Origin: a candidate division KSB1 bacterium
GTDB taxonomy: Bacteria > Zhuqueibacterota > Zhuqueibacteria > JANLFK01 > Oleimicrobiaceae
Reading direction: 5' to 3'
Assembly (NCBI GenBank): GCA_024655945.1
Contig: JANLFK010000001.1
Coordinates: 124,001-188,000 of the forward strand
Length of the DNA: 64,000 bases
In this document: positions 8,420 through 18,065 of the stretch, piece after piece
Layout: every line of letters starts with the position of its first letter
Numbering within the stretch: position 1 is the first letter of the stretch
Position numbers and translations under genes: made by a program
The notes under the pieces: generated by a model
The model's database searches: none
Seen by the model: only the letters and a program-made list of their open reading frames with translations
What the model was told of the DNA's origin: nothing

Positions 8420-8917
8420 TCACTTGCTGCCGATCATCGGGATATCCAGCTCCTCGAGGCTGGGAAAGTCGGTGAGTACCTTGCGTGCGACCTTTTTCGG
8501 GGCCAGTCCCAGCGCCACCGCCACGCCGTAGAGAATCGCCTCTGGCCGCGGGGGACAACCGGGCACGTAGAAGTCCACGGGGATTACCTTACCTACACCA
8601 CCGTAGATGTTGTAACTATCATAGAACACGTCACCGCCGCAGGCGCAAGAGCCTATGGCGAACACCAATTTCGGATTCGGGGTGGCGTCGTACAATCGCC
8701 GCAAAGAAGGGGCAATCTGGCGATTCACCGAGCCGGTCACCAGCAGGACATCGGCGTGCCGCGGCGACCCCACCAACTTGATGCCGAAGCGCTCGGCGTC
8801 ATAGTACGGCGTGAGCACGTTGATAATCTCAATGTCACAGCCGTTGCATGCCGAGGCATTGGTGTGATAAACCCACAACGCCTTGGGGAACGCTTTCAGA
8901 CAAAGTTTGCGCAACAT
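8420..8917 (-). CDS. hyfI: Group 4 [NiFe] hydrogenase small subunit (HyfI/EchC-like)
   Basis: This 165-residue subunit is homologous to NuoB and holds the [4Fe-4S] cluster that passes electrons to the [NiFe] site. The cluster ligands are visible as ACNGCDIE near residues 24-31, GSCACGG near residue 95 and the PGCPPRPE motif near residue 120. Like other group 4 small subunits it has no signal peptide and only one cluster. ATG at 8917 has GAGGTGA upstream. It is the last gene of the operon and ends just before a strong terminator. Confidence 0.93.
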   Translation of the reverse strand: MLRKLCLKAFPKALWVYHTNASACNGCDIEIINVLTPYYDAERFGIKLVGSPRHADVLLVTGSVNRQIAPSLRRLYDATPNPKLVFAIGSCACGGDVFYDSYNIYGGVGKVIPVDFYVPGCPPRPEAILYGVAVALGLAPKKVARKVLTDFPSLEELDIPMIGSK

Positions 8918-8950
8918 TCGGTCACCTCGGAAAGTGGGTACTCTAACCGG

Positions 8951-10483
8951 TCATGGGGTAGCCACACCCCTAGCCCAAATGGCGAGGACCGCGCGCGTGG
9001 CCGAGTCCAACGCCGGATGGAGGATGTGCGGATAGACACCAATCAAGATGCACAACAGGGCCAATACCACGATGCTGAACCGCATACCGAAGGGGACCTC
9101 GCGGAACTCACTTTGCTCTGACGCCCCCTCGACATTCTGTGGTTTCCGCCAGAACACGCGATAGGCGGCCCACACCAGGCAGGCCAGCGTGAGTAGACCA
9201 GTGAAGATAGAAATCGCCATTGCCCAATAGAGCCGCTCCTCGCCTATTGCCAAAAAGATGGTGAACTTGCTAACAAAGCCGTTGAACGGCGGCAACCCGC
9301 CCAAGGAAAGCGCGCCCACAAAGAAACAGAACGCGGTGATGGGCATCTTCTTGGCCAGTCCTCCCAGGCGCGAGATGCGGCGCACACCCCCGGTCGCGTA
9401 CATTACCGCCCCCACGCTCATGAAGAGCAGGGCCTTGACGATCGTATGGTTGACCACGTGGAACAACCCCCCGTAAATGCCCACGTATGTGCCCAAGCCC
9501 AGGCCTTCGAACACGTAGCTGATCTGACTGACACTGGAAAAGGCCAGCATGCGCTTCAGATCGTCTTGGACCAAGGCCATGAAGATGCCGATCAACATGC
9601 TCGCCGAGCTCAGGATGGCGATGAACACGATGACCGCATGGTAGGTGGGCGCAAAAATCGTGACGGTGCGCGATAGGGCGTAGGCGCCGAGCTTGATGAT
9701 CAGGCCGGAGAGCAGCGCACTGACCGGCGTAGGCGCCTCCGAGTGTGCGTCAGGAAGCCAGGCGTGGAACGGCACCAGACCGGCCTTGGTGGCAAAGCCC
9801 GCGGTCATAAACGCCACAGCAATGAGAGCGATGTTCTTGGGAATACGGGGAGCCACCATCCCGATCTCGGTGAGGCGCAGCGCGTGAATGCCCTCCGGCC
9901 GGAACTGGACAGCAGCGGCGAAAATCAGCACCATGCCGAAGAGAGCGAACGTCATGCCCACCACTACCAACAACACGTACTTGTAACCAGCTTCCAGGGA
10001 CGCTCTGCTCCGGTAGAAGGCCACCAACAAGGCCGTAGCCAATGTCGAGCCTTCCATCGCCACAAACAGCATGAGCATGTTGTTGGTGGTCACCGTCCAC
10101 ATCATGGTGCCGGTGAAAAGGAGGACGAGGGAATAGTAGAGGGCCAGGCGGCCTTCCGAAAAGGCCCCCTTCGCCTGCTCCTTGGCCATGTAGCGGCCCG
10201 ACTGGATGGTGATGAGCGTCACCATAAACGCCACCAGCAGGCTCATCAGCGCGCTCAAACCGTCGACGCTTATCGCCTCCCCAACGGCAACCACCCTGTG
10301 GCCAGACCAGACTGTGGCCGCCAATCGCACCGCAAGGGCGAGCTCCACCACCAGAATCGCCAGAGCCAGGGAATGGCGCGGCACGCGCACCTTGCCCAGA
10401 CTGAGCAGGGCGGTGAACACGGCACCGACAATGGGCAGGACAACGAGAACCAGGGGCAGCGCCGACGATACCGTTTCCGACAT
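8951..10483 (-). CDS. hyfF: Antiporter-like proton-channel subunit (HyfF/NuoN-M-like)
   Basis: A 510-residue, about 14-helix membrane protein of the proton-conducting NADH:quinone oxidoreductase/Mrp family. The signature AFHAWLPDAHSE-type block appears as LVPFHAWLPDAHSEAP, followed by a GLIIKLGAYAL helix bearing the conserved lysine. It would translocate H+ or Na+ coupled to electron flow through the hydrogenase. ATG at 10483 has GAGGGTAA upstream. It is one of three antiporter-like subunits in the operon, as many as in respiratory complex I. The assignment to HyfF rather than HyfD is by gene order. Confidence 0.9.
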   Translation of the reverse strand: MSETVSSALPLVLVVLPIVGAVFTALLSLGKVRVPRHSLALAILVVELALAVRLAATVWSGHRVVAVGEAISVDGLSALMSLLVAFMVTLITIQSGRYMAKEQAKGAFSEGRLALYYSLVLLFTGTMMWTVTTNNMLMLFVAMEGSTLATALLVAFYRSRASLEAGYKYVLLVVVGMTFALFGMVLIFAAAVQFRPEGIHALRLTEIGMVAPRIPKNIALIAVAFMTAGFATKAGLVPFHAWLPDAHSEAPTPVSALLSGLIIKLGAYALSRTVTIFAPTYHAVIVFIAILSSASMLIGIFMALVQDDLKRMLAFSSVSQISYVFEGLGLGTYVGIYGGLFHVVNHTIVKALLFMSVGAVMYATGGVRRISRLGGLAKKMPITAFCFFVGALSLGGLPPFNGFVSKFTIFLAIGEERLYWAMAISIFTGLLTLACLVWAAYRVFWRKPQNVEGASEQSEFREVPFGMRFSIVVLALLCILIGVYPHILHPALDSATRAVLAIWARGVATP

Positions 10484-10493
10484 GGGTTACCCT

Positions 10494-11159
10494 CTATCGC
10501 TTGAGTTCCGATAGTTTGGCCGAGTCCGTAGTGCCGAATACCTGGTAGATGTTACTACTGATGTAGAGGAGGATGAGCACAGCCGCGGCAACGTTGGTCA
10601 AAATGCCGATCATGGTGGTTTCCGAAAGCTGGGGCGCTAAAGCAAGCAGCACCAAGTGCACGCCATTTTCCATGAGCGCCAACCCCAGGACGGTCTTGAC
10701 TACGTCCCGGCGCGTGAGCAAGGCCCATAGACCCAGCGAAAAGATGGTAAAGGCCCCGGCAAGCAAAGAGCGTACCGGTTCGGTGCGAGCCGCCTCGTTC
10801 GGCGCAAGCAGGTAGGAATGGCTCTGAAAGAGCCGAAAGAAGACCACCACCAAGACGCCGATGGCCAGCACCGAGATCCCATGCCCGAGCATCGGCCTGT
10901 GCTCCTTGCTCGGGAACCTCTTGGCAAACTGGAAAAGGAGAGTGGGAATCACAATGATCTTGGTCAGAAAACAGGTGGCCGACCAAAGGTAAAGCGACGG
11001 GTTCTTAAAGAGGTAAGCATAGGCCGTTATTATCGAGAACAACAAGACCGAATGAAACAGGTAGAAGAAGGTGGTACTGCGCAAGTTGCGCAATTCCACA
11101 GCAACTACCGAGGTGATGAGGATGCCGAGGCTGAGCGTGACCAGAATGTTCCCTTCCAT
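10494..11159 (-). CDS. hyfE: HyfE-like membrane subunit (NuoK-related)
   Basis: A 221-residue membrane protein with about six hydrophobic helices. The C-terminal half (TVLGLALMENGVHLV) resembles NuoK/MrpC, as in hydrogenase-4 component E. It is predicted to sit between the antiporter-like and HyfC-like subunits in the proton-pumping arm. Only 10 bases separate it from the next gene and 3 from the previous one, so it is translated within the operon. ATG at 11159 follows GGGAGTAGGCA. Confidence 0.88.
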   Translation of the reverse strand: MEGNILVTLSLGILITSVVAVELRNLRSTTFFYLFHSVLLFSIITAYAYLFKNPSLYLWSATCFLTKIIVIPTLLFQFAKRFPSKEHRPMLGHGISVLAIGVLVVVFFRLFQSHSYLLAPNEAARTEPVRSLLAGAFTIFSLGLWALLTRRDVVKTVLGLALMENGVHLVLLALAPQLSETTMIGILTNVAAAVLILLYISSNIYQVFGTTDSAKLSELKR

Positions 11160-11162
11160 TGC

Positions 11163-11654
11163 CTACTCCCTCTGTCTCGGGCGCGGACCTCCATGGGGCA
11201 TGGAGGGGCCAACGAAGTTCCGGCCCTCGCGGTGGCGCCGCACCGGGATCTTGTCAATCGCGTTCTCCGTCTCAAAGCAGCGGCCACACCGCGCACAGGT
11301 CGCCATGTACAGCTCCTGCTCAATGTACAGGTCTTCCTTGTGGTCGGTGCTGTTCTCAAATTCCAGCGTCATGGTAATAGCCTGCTCAGGGCACACTTCG
11401 GCACACCGGCCACAATAGGTGCACCGATCCAGAATAAACTCCATGCGCGTGCGCTCGCCCTCGTCGTAGAACCGTATCAACCGCGAGGGGCAGACATTGG
11501 CGCAACCGCCGCAGGCGATGCAGCGCGTCTGGTCCACGGTGATCTTGCCCCGAAACCCTTCAGGCAGTTCCGCGCCAGGCCCGAAAGGATAAGGCAAGGT
11601 GACGCGAGGGTTCGAAAAACAGATGACCGCTTCCTTGAACTTGGCTCTGAACAT
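11163..11654 (-). CDS. hyfH: Ferredoxin-like Fe-S subunit (HyfH/NuoI-like)
   Basis: A 163-residue polyferredoxin that should link the electron-input module to the small subunit. Two [4Fe-4S] motifs are clear: CIACGGCANVCP near residue 45 and CTYCGRCAEVCP near residue 78. A third cysteine cluster, CARCGRC near residue 119, lies in the C-terminal tail and may bind another metal site; it is not general in HyfH. ATG at 11654 follows AGGGAG. It lies between hyfC and hyfE. Confidence 0.92.
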   Translation of the reverse strand: MFRAKFKEAVICFSNPRVTLPYPFGPGAELPEGFRGKITVDQTRCIACGGCANVCPSRLIRFYDEGERTRMEFILDRCTYCGRCAEVCPEQAITMTLEFENSTDHKEDLYIEQELYMATCARCGRCFETENAIDKIPVRRHREGRNFVGPSMPHGGPRPRQRE

Positions 11655-11703
11655 TGCGCTCCCTTTAGGCGATACCTGTTCTCTTGCTGTGCTCTATCGT
11701 TCC

Positions 11704-12621
11704 CTACGAACCTACCAACGCAAAGGCCAGTCCGGCAGCCGAGGCGAAAATAAGCAGCCCAAAGAACTGAATGGACTGATCGATGCGAAGGCGCGGGTTC
11801 ACCGCGTGTACCACGCCGACCAGAACCAAGAGCACAACCACCTTTGCGAGGGTAATGAGAGCATCAACTGCTAACTTACCCACGTGCGGCCAGGGGATGA
11901 ACACCGAAACAAGCAGCGAGGCGAAAATCAACTGCTTCGCGTAAAATCCCCATTTGAACAGAGCCAGCTTTGGCCCGCTCTGTTCCACAAAAGGCCCTGC
12001 CATGATCTCCTGGTCCGCCTCCACGATATCGAAGGGCAATCTGGCTACCTGCGCGACAATGGCCAAGAAGAGGGCTACTCCAACGATGACCATCGAGATT
12101 GAAGGTGGATGCGTCAGCTGCCAGCTCACCATGTCGCCGAACATCATCGAGCCAGATTTGACCGCCGCAGTGATGAGCGCGATGGCCAGCACTGGCTCCA
12201 CGGTCAGCACCATCATCACCTCTCGTCCGGCCCCCACAAGCCCGTACGGACTGCCAGAGCTTACGCCGCTCATGAAGATCATCACCGCTACCACCGAGAT
12301 GAGGTAGACAAACACGATGACCTCACCGGCAAAACCGAGCGGCGGTCTGCCCAACATCGGCACCAAGAGGCTGGCGGTCAGCACCGCCGTGAGCGCGATG
12401 ACTGCGGAGTAGCGAAAAAGAAAACTTCGCGAGCTTGCGATCTCCTCCTTGCCCAGCAGTTTGAGGATGTCCAGGTACGGCTGGAACAACGGAGGCCCGA
12501 TGCGCGAGTGGACAAAGGCGATGAGCTTCCGAATCACTCCCTCCAGCAGCGGGGAGAGCAGGAGCACCAGCGCCACTTGCAGCACGCTCAGACCAATTGT
12601 CTGGCCGAGACCGTAGTCCAT
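11704..12621 (-). CDS. hyfC: HyfC/NuoH-like membrane anchor subunit
   Basis: A 305-residue membrane protein with about eight helices, homologous to NuoH, HyfC and EchB. It anchors the hydrogenase head to the membrane and forms the first part of the coupling path. Recognisable blocks are RIGPPLFQPYLDILKLLGKEE near residue 40, SGSPYGLVGAGREVMM near residue 122 and LPFDIVEADQE near residue 195, the last with family-typical acidic residues. ATG at 12621 follows GGAGGAAAG. Confidence 0.93.
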   Translation of the reverse strand: MDYGLGQTIGLSVLQVALVLLLSPLLEGVIRKLIAFVHSRIGPPLFQPYLDILKLLGKEEIASSRSFLFRYSAVIALTAVLTASLLVPMLGRPPLGFAGEVIVFVYLISVVAVMIFMSGVSSGSPYGLVGAGREVMMVLTVEPVLAIALITAAVKSGSMMFGDMVSWQLTHPPSISMVIVGVALFLAIVAQVARLPFDIVEADQEIMAGPFVEQSGPKLALFKWGFYAKQLIFASLLVSVFIPWPHVGKLAVDALITLAKVVVLLVLVGVVHAVNPRLRIDQSIQFFGLLIFASAAGLAFALVGS

Positions 12622-12669
12622 CTTTCCTCCATGCCTTCGCCTGCGTGCGGCCTGCTATCCGCCGCAGTG

Positions 12670-14352
12670 CTACCTCTTGCTCCACCTCTCCTTGCAAAGT
12701 CGGAAGAGGTCAGCTTTGGTATAGACCTTGACCTCGCCCGAGCGCACGTCCACCGTCTCCAAGCGCTCGGTGCAAGAGAAACAGGGGTCGATGCTGCCCA
12801 GGGCGATGGGCACATCGGCGATGGTTTCGCCGAGCACCATGATAGGCACGCCCTGGAGGTTTTGGAACGTCGGCGCGCGCGCCTTCCACCGGTAAGGTCT
12901 GTTGTCCTCACCGGTGATGACGTAATGGTGTGTCTCGCCGCGAGGGGCTTCCACCGAAGATTGGCCAATGCGTCCGGGCGGGATTGGCTCGGTGATCTTG
13001 GCCTGAAGCGGCCCTCCAGGCATCATCGCCAAGCAGTCGCGGATGATGCGGATGGAATCTAAAGTCTCCTTGATGCGCACCACGGTGCGCGCCCAGATGT
13101 CCTCGGAGGTCTCCACCATCACGTTGGTCTCCACCTCGCCGTATGCGGCGTAGGGGTGGTCCACACGGATGTCGATGGCCACGCCCGAGCCACGCGCGGT
13201 GGGTCCAAGGAGCGAGTAGGCGCTGGCGTCCTTGTTGGGCAAGATCCCCACGTTCGCCAAACGGGCCAGCAGCGTGGTATCGGTCACCACGGCATCCAGC
13301 ACCGCCTTGGTCTCCCTCTCGATGCGCCCCAGGACCTCCATGAGCTCCGGGTGCATGGCCTTGGGAATGTCGCGCCGCACCCCGCCGACCACGTTGATGC
13401 CATAAAGCTTGCGGTTGCCGGTAATCTTTTCGCACAACCACATCACCGGCTCGCGGATGCGCCACGCTTGCATCAAGACGGTGTCGAAGCCGATGATATG
13501 CGCGGCGATGCCCAGCCACAGCAGATGGCTCTGGATGCGCTCCAACTCAAGGACGATGGTTCTGATATAGCGCGCCCGTCGCGGAACCTCGATTCCCCCT
13601 GCTTTTTCCACTGCCTGACAGTAACCCGTACTGTGCACCGTCCCTCATATACCACAAATCCGTTCGGCGAGGAACGGCACCTGGTTGTAGTTGAGCTGGC
13701 TGTCGGCAATTTTTTCCACGCCGCGATGGTTGTAGAAGCCGCGATAGTCGCCACCGACCACCCGCTCTCCTTCCACGAAGATCCGCCAATAGGAAGGCTC
13801 CTCCAGCACTGGGAAGAAGGGGCCGATGGGCACCACGGTCGCCCCTGGCGGGGGTTCTTTCAAAGGTGGCGCCGCTTCAGCCGCTGGCGGATTCCCGTTC
13901 CACGGGAAATCGCGGCGCAGGGGATGGAGTCCCTCGGGCCAGTCGTCGGCCAACACCAGGCGACGTGGGTCTGGGTGATTGCGCAGACGCACACCGAGCA
14001 GGTCTTGAACCTCCCGCTCGGCCCAGTTGGCAGCCGGGATGTCCGCGCTCCCGGTAATGGACTCGATCCACAGGTCATCCTCGGCCAACGGCGTGCGCAC
14101 CGTGACGAACAGATGGTCAGCCGCCAGGGAAAAGACGTGGTCCACCAGGTAACCACCATTGGCGTCGCGGTAGTCGGTGCCGGCGGTAATCACAAAGCGC
14201 CCACTCCGCTCGTGGAAAATGTGTCGCGCCACTTCCACGACAGCGTCGCGCTCCACGGTAAAGATCACCATGTCCGGCACCGGGTTGTCCGCCGACCTGA
14301 TGCGCGGCCCGAACCGACTGGTCATCTGGACGATTAGTTCACGTGCGGTCAT
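12670..14352 (-). CDS. hyfG: Group 4 [NiFe] hydrogenase large subunit with predicted selenocysteine (HyfG-like)
   Basis: A 560-residue catalytic subunit if an in-frame TGA (13645-13647) is read as selenocysteine. Residues 1 to about 110 are NuoC-like and the rest is NuoD-like, the same layout as E. coli HyfG/HycE. The N-terminal nickel motif reads R-I-C233-G-I-U236-G-T-V-H, where all known relatives have CGxCxxxH. Sequence similarity continues without a break on both sides (VPFLAER before, [14 protein letters not shown] after), in the same frame. The C-terminal motif DPC524-FSC527 keeps both cysteines and is followed by a 33-residue tail for HycI-type cleavage. A hairpin after the TGA fits a bacterial SECIS. 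I chose ATG 14352 (GGAGGTG upstream). The alternative is a Cys-to-stop mutation or a base-call error. Confidence 0.88.
13612..13637 (-). promoter_or_regulatory. Candidate bacterial SECIS hairpin
   Basis: On the minus strand, beginning 7 bases after the TGA, TGC-ACAGTA pairs with TACTGT-(CAG)-GCA, giving 9 base pairs with a 3-base bulge and the 5-base apical loop CGGGT. The distance from TGA to the loop is 16 bases and the second loop base is G, both as expected for bacterial SECIS elements recognised by SelB. It lies entirely inside the coding sequence. Confidence 0.65.
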
Positions 14353-14407
14353 GTCAGATAGGCACCTCCGCGTGCATGTCCGAACCTCATCAGGATCACT
14401 CCCATTT

Positions 14408-16483
14408 TCAGAGGCCTCCCCCTGCCAAAGCAAACAGAATCACTACTCCCATGAGCACCCCGATCGCCAACCAGAGCAAGTAGACGTGGGGGATTCCCAC
14501 ATGAGTGCCGCTGAAAAAACGCATGAGCTTCATGAACCCGTCGGTGAGCGGATAGAAGAACCAATTGTCGACGTTCAGAACACGGCGCAGAAGCTTCCGC
14601 TGGTCGAGCTGCACGCGCGGGTAGCGGACCTGCGGATAGACACCAGGCTGCTCGTAGGCACCTATGCGGATCTTGAAAAACTGCTTGAAGGACAGGTACA
14701 GGCCGCGCGCCTTGTAGCGCACCTCCTCGTCGCTATGCACCTCGCCGCAATACCAGGTGGCGTCCTCGCGCACCGGCGCCGCCCCTGCCCGAAAAAGGCT
14801 CCATGAGAGAAGAAAACATATCACCGCGGCGATCAATATGACCAGCGGATTCCATGCTGCAACGGTACCGCTCCCCAAATCCACCAGCAATGGGCTGACA
14901 ATGCCTGCTGACGCAAGGGTGCCACTGCAGCCTGCCACGTCGCTTCCCACCAGAGCAAGCACCCCTTTCTGCACGGGCCCCACCGCTATCCACGGCAGGA
15001 TGCCAAAGAGCACCGAGGCCGCAGCCATCGCCACCTGCGGGACGAGCATGTTCACCGGCACCTCGCCCTCCCCATTCCTGGCCTGGCCTGGATTGAACTT
15101 GCCGAAAAAGGCGATGCCAAAGAACTTGACCCCATACGCCAGCGTGACCACCGAAATGAAGAGAGCCACAAGGGCAAGAAGCATAAACAGGGGCATCCGC
15201 ACACCGGCCTGCAACGAAGCCTGGAAGAAGAGCCACTTGCTGGAGAACCCGGCCAGCAGAGGCATCCCCGCCATGGATAAGCCGGCAATGACCGCCGTCG
15301 TGGCACTGATCGGCATGAGCCGCGCCAGTCCGCCCACCAGGTTCAGATCGCGCGTGCCCGAACGGTAGTAGACGGCGCCTGCATTGTAGAACAAACACGA
15401 CTTGAAGAGGACGTTGTTGACCAGATGGAACAGGGTTGCCACCAGGGCGATCGTTGCCCACAGCGGCGCACTGGGCAGGAAATACAGGCCGATGCCGATG
15501 CCCAAGAGCAGGTACCCCATCTGCCCCACCACCGAGAAGGAAAGAAGCTTCTTGGTGTCATCCTGCGCCAAGGCGGTCATCGACCCCAAGAAGATGGACA
15601 ACGTGCCGCAAAGCGCCATCACCAAGCCCCAGGGCTTGTCAATCTCTGCCACCGTGCCCGGGGAAAAGAAGACACGCAAGAGCCCGTACAGGCCGATCTT
15701 GGACATGATGCCACCGAAAGTGGCCGCAGCCGGGGCCGGAGCCGCCGGGTACGCATCTGGCAACCAGTCTCCAAAGGGAAGAATGCCCGCCTTGGTCGAA
15801 AAGCCCACGAAGAAGAACGTCAATGCGATGTGCAACAGCCCCCGCTGCTCTTGTACCATCCCGGCCATCGCCGCGCCAAGATCGGAAAAGGCAAAGGAGC
15901 GGCTTTGGGTGTACACGATGACGGCGCCCACAAACATCAGAGTTGTGGCCACGTGGGTCATGAAAAAGTACTTGAACCCTGCGCGTGTTCGCTCCGCCTG
16001 GTCTTTGTTGAAGATCACCAGCACGTACGAAGTCAGCGTCATTATCTCCCAGAAGATGAAAAAGAAAAACAGGTCGGCAGTCACCACGATGCAGGAGATG
16101 GCGGCAAGGAAGCAGAGGAAGAAAGGATAGAAGGCCCGCAGGCTAAGTCCGGCATAGAGGGGCAGCGCCATGAACCGCGTGGCATAGAGGGCCGACATGG
16201 TGCCGAGCAAAGAGATGAGCAACAAGAAGACCGCACTGAGCGCGTCGATACTCAACACCAAACTGGCCCCGAGGCCGGGCACGGTCATCAGCGGCCTGTC
16301 CGTCACTACGGCGCCACCGACGAGCACCTGCACAGCAGCCAAGCTCAGCCCGATGGCTGCCAAGAGGGTTGCCACAAACGAGAGGTATCCGACCAAGGTG
16401 CGCTTTCTACCAAACGCCAGCGCAAGCGCCGCACCCACCAGCAGAATGCCAATCGACCACTGAAATAGCACGATGGGGTTCAT
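14408..16483 (-). CDS. hyfB: Antiporter-like subunit with long C-terminal extension (HyfB-like)
   Basis: A 691-residue membrane protein of the NuoL/HyfB type. The proton-channel core (about residues 60-430) shows [13 protein letters not shown] and [18 protein letters not shown], with the TM-lysine block [13 protein letters not shown]. After residue 480 an extra region includes a soluble loop ([19 protein letters not shown]) and a final membrane helix, comparable to the lateral-helix region of NuoL and HyfB. ATG at 16483 follows GGGAG. Its stop lies 55 bases before the large-subunit start. Confidence 0.9.
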   Translation of the reverse strand: MNPIVLFQWSIGILLVGAALALAFGRKRTLVGYLSFVATLLAAIGLSLAAVQVLVGGAVVTDRPLMTVPGLGASLVLSIDALSAVFLLLISLLGTMSALYATRFMALPLYAGLSLRAFYPFFLCFLAAISCIVVTADLFFFFIFWEIMTLTSYVLVIFNKDQAERTRAGFKYFFMTHVATTLMFVGAVIVYTQSRSFAFSDLGAAMAGMVQEQRGLLHIALTFFFVGFSTKAGILPFGDWLPDAYPAAPAPAAATFGGIMSKIGLYGLLRVFFSPGTVAEIDKPWGLVMALCGTLSIFLGSMTALAQDDTKKLLSFSVVGQMGYLLLGIGIGLYFLPSAPLWATIALVATLFHLVNNVLFKSCLFYNAGAVYYRSGTRDLNLVGGLARLMPISATTAVIAGLSMAGMPLLAGFSSKWLFFQASLQAGVRMPLFMLLALVALFISVVTLAYGVKFFGIAFFGKFNPGQARNGEGEVPVNMLVPQVAMAAASVLFGILPWIAVGPVQKGVLALVGSDVAGCSGTLASAGIVSPLLVDLGSGTVAAWNPLVILIAAVICFLLSWSLFRAGAAPVREDATWYCGEVHSDEEVRYKARGLYLSFKQFFKIRIGAYEQPGVYPQVRYPRVQLDQRKLLRRVLNVDNWFFYPLTDGFMKLMRFFSGTHVGIPHVYLLWLAIGVLMGVVILFALAGGGL

Positions 16484-16535
16484 CTATGAGGACTCCCTTC
16501 TGCAGTGCAACTATTCTCTCTGCCGTCCTTCTCCC

Positions 16536-18065
16536 TCAGAAACCGATCTGATGAGCGAAAGCAAGCGCCACAAAGGGGGCAACCACACAGAGCACTATCA
16601 GCACCACCAAAGAGAAAGACATGGCAAGAGGGGGATTGCCCGCAACCTCTGCCGCAGGGCTCACCCTGCCGAAGAAGACCTTCTGGCCCACGCGCAAAAA
16701 CCAGGCAAAGGCGATGATGATTTCCAGCAGAAACGGCACCAGAAGGAGATAACCGGCGACTCCTCCCACCTCCACGGCACCAAGGATCAGGAAGAACTTG
16801 CTCCAGAATCCGGAGAATGGGGGCACACCCAGGATGGCGAACATCCCCACCAGGAAAGCCACGGCAATGAGGGGCGCCTTCTTGGCGAGCCCGCTGAGCT
16901 CCTTGATGCTGCGCGTGCCGGTCACGTAGGAAATCGCCCCCACGCACAAGAAGAGCAGGCCCTTGCCCACGCCGTGATTCATGATGTGCATAATCCCGCC
17001 CAGCATGCCGGAACGCGAGCCCATGATGCCGAAAGACAGGCCCAGGAGAATGTACGATAGGTGCGTGATCGTGGAAAAGGCAAGTAAGCGCTTCAAATCA
17101 TCCTGGAAAAAGAACATGTAGACGCCGACCAACATGGTGACCACGGCCATGATGCCAAGGAGCAGTCCGGACCCCATCGACAGCTGCTCGGTGGCGGTGC
17201 TTACGCGGGCAATCAAGAAGACGCCGGCTTTGACCATGGCGGCCGCGTGCAAGTACATGCTGACGGTAGTCGGTGCCGCCATGGCATCGGGCAACCAGGT
17301 GTAGAAGGGAACCTGTGCGGACTTGGCCCAGGCGGCAACCAAAAAGCAAGCAAAGAGTAAGCTGCGCAGGCCTGGCGTCAATTGGTCTAAGGCACCAAAG
17401 TCAAAGGTACCGGTCTTCACGAAGATGGCGACCAGGGCCACCGCGAAAAAGACCCCGCCGGAGTAGGTCATGAGCAAAGCCTTGAAACCGGCGCGGAGCG
17501 ACTCGTCGTTACGATAGTGGGAGATCAGCGCGTAAGAGGTGAGCGTGGTGAGCTCCCAGAAGATGTAGAGCTGGAGCAGGTTTGGCGAAATCGCCACCCC
17601 GATCATTGAGGCCACGAAAAGGAGCAACCAGAAGTGGTGGCGCTCCTTCCCTTCGCGGGAGGAGTGCTCCTTGTTGCCTTTGCCAATGTAGTCCAGGGCG
17701 TAGACGATCACCAAGAACCCGAGCACGGCAACCACCGTGAGCATGAGCATGCCTAAAGGATCCAGCAGGTAGCCGAACAGCGGCACTGGCTCGGCGCCGA
17801 GGCGCGGCACCGTGCCTGCCGGCCCTGCTTCGACCTGCATCGGCCGCTCTTCGGCTTCCCCGCGGAACTTGATCAGCCACGGCACCGAGATGGTCACCGA
17901 GCGCTCCGTTCCCGGAAAAACGCCGCCGATGATCGAAGCCGCCACAATCAGCATGAGCCCCACGGCTACCAGGGCCGAGAGGTCGCTCCACTTCCGCCGC
18001 AATAGCCCGGAAAGAACTGCACCTGCCACGGGAAACAATAGGAGAAGCACTACAAGTGTACTCAT
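16536..18065 (-). CDS. hyfD: Antiporter-like subunit (HyfD/MrpA-ND5-like)
   Basis: A 509-residue membrane protein with the ND5/MrpA-type signature QVPFYTWLPDAMAAPTTVS followed by LHAAAMVKAGVFL. These carry the lysine and histidine residues used for proton transfer in the family. An acidic, charged soluble loop (around residues 75-100) interrupts the first helices. Its ATG overlaps the stop of the maturation protease gene (ATGA), which indicates translational coupling. The hyfD label follows gene order only; sequence alone would also allow an MbhH- or MrpD-like name. Confidence 0.87.
   Translation of the reverse strand: MSTLVVLLLLFPVAGAVLSGLLRRKWSDLSALVAVGLMLIVAASIIGGVFPGTERSVTISVPWLIKFRGEAEERPMQVEAGPAGTVPRLGAEPVPLFGYLLDPLGMLMLTVVAVLGFLVIVYALDYIGKGNKEHSSREGKERHHFWLLLFVASMIGVAISPNLLQLYIFWELTTLTSYALISHYRNDESLRAGFKALLMTYSGGVFFAVALVAIFVKTGTFDFGALDQLTPGLRSLLFACFLVAAWAKSAQVPFYTWLPDAMAAPTTVSMYLHAAAMVKAGVFLIARVSTATEQLSMGSGLLLGIMAVVTMLVGVYMFFFQDDLKRLLAFSTITHLSYILLGLSFGIMGSRSGMLGGIMHIMNHGVGKGLLFLCVGAISYVTGTRSIKELSGLAKKAPLIAVAFLVGMFAILGVPPFSGFWSKFFLILGAVEVGGVAGYLLLVPFLLEIIIAFAWFLRVGQKVFFGRVSPAAEVAGNPPLAMSFSLVVLIVLCVVAPFVALAFAHQIGF

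Noticed and set aside
13645-13647. UGA reassigned as a sense codon in the whole genome
   Set aside because: TGA terminates many genes in the window, for example the sensor kinase, the receivers, the Trm112-like gene and the 104-codon membrane protein gene, so it is a normal stop here.
12670-14433. Reading the hydrogenase large subunit as two separate genes or a pseudogene
   Set aside because: Both parts are in the same frame, only three codons including the TGA separate them from the next in-frame start, and the residue lost is a single metal-ligand Cys. The downstream part has no ribosome binding site. Recoding explains all of this better.
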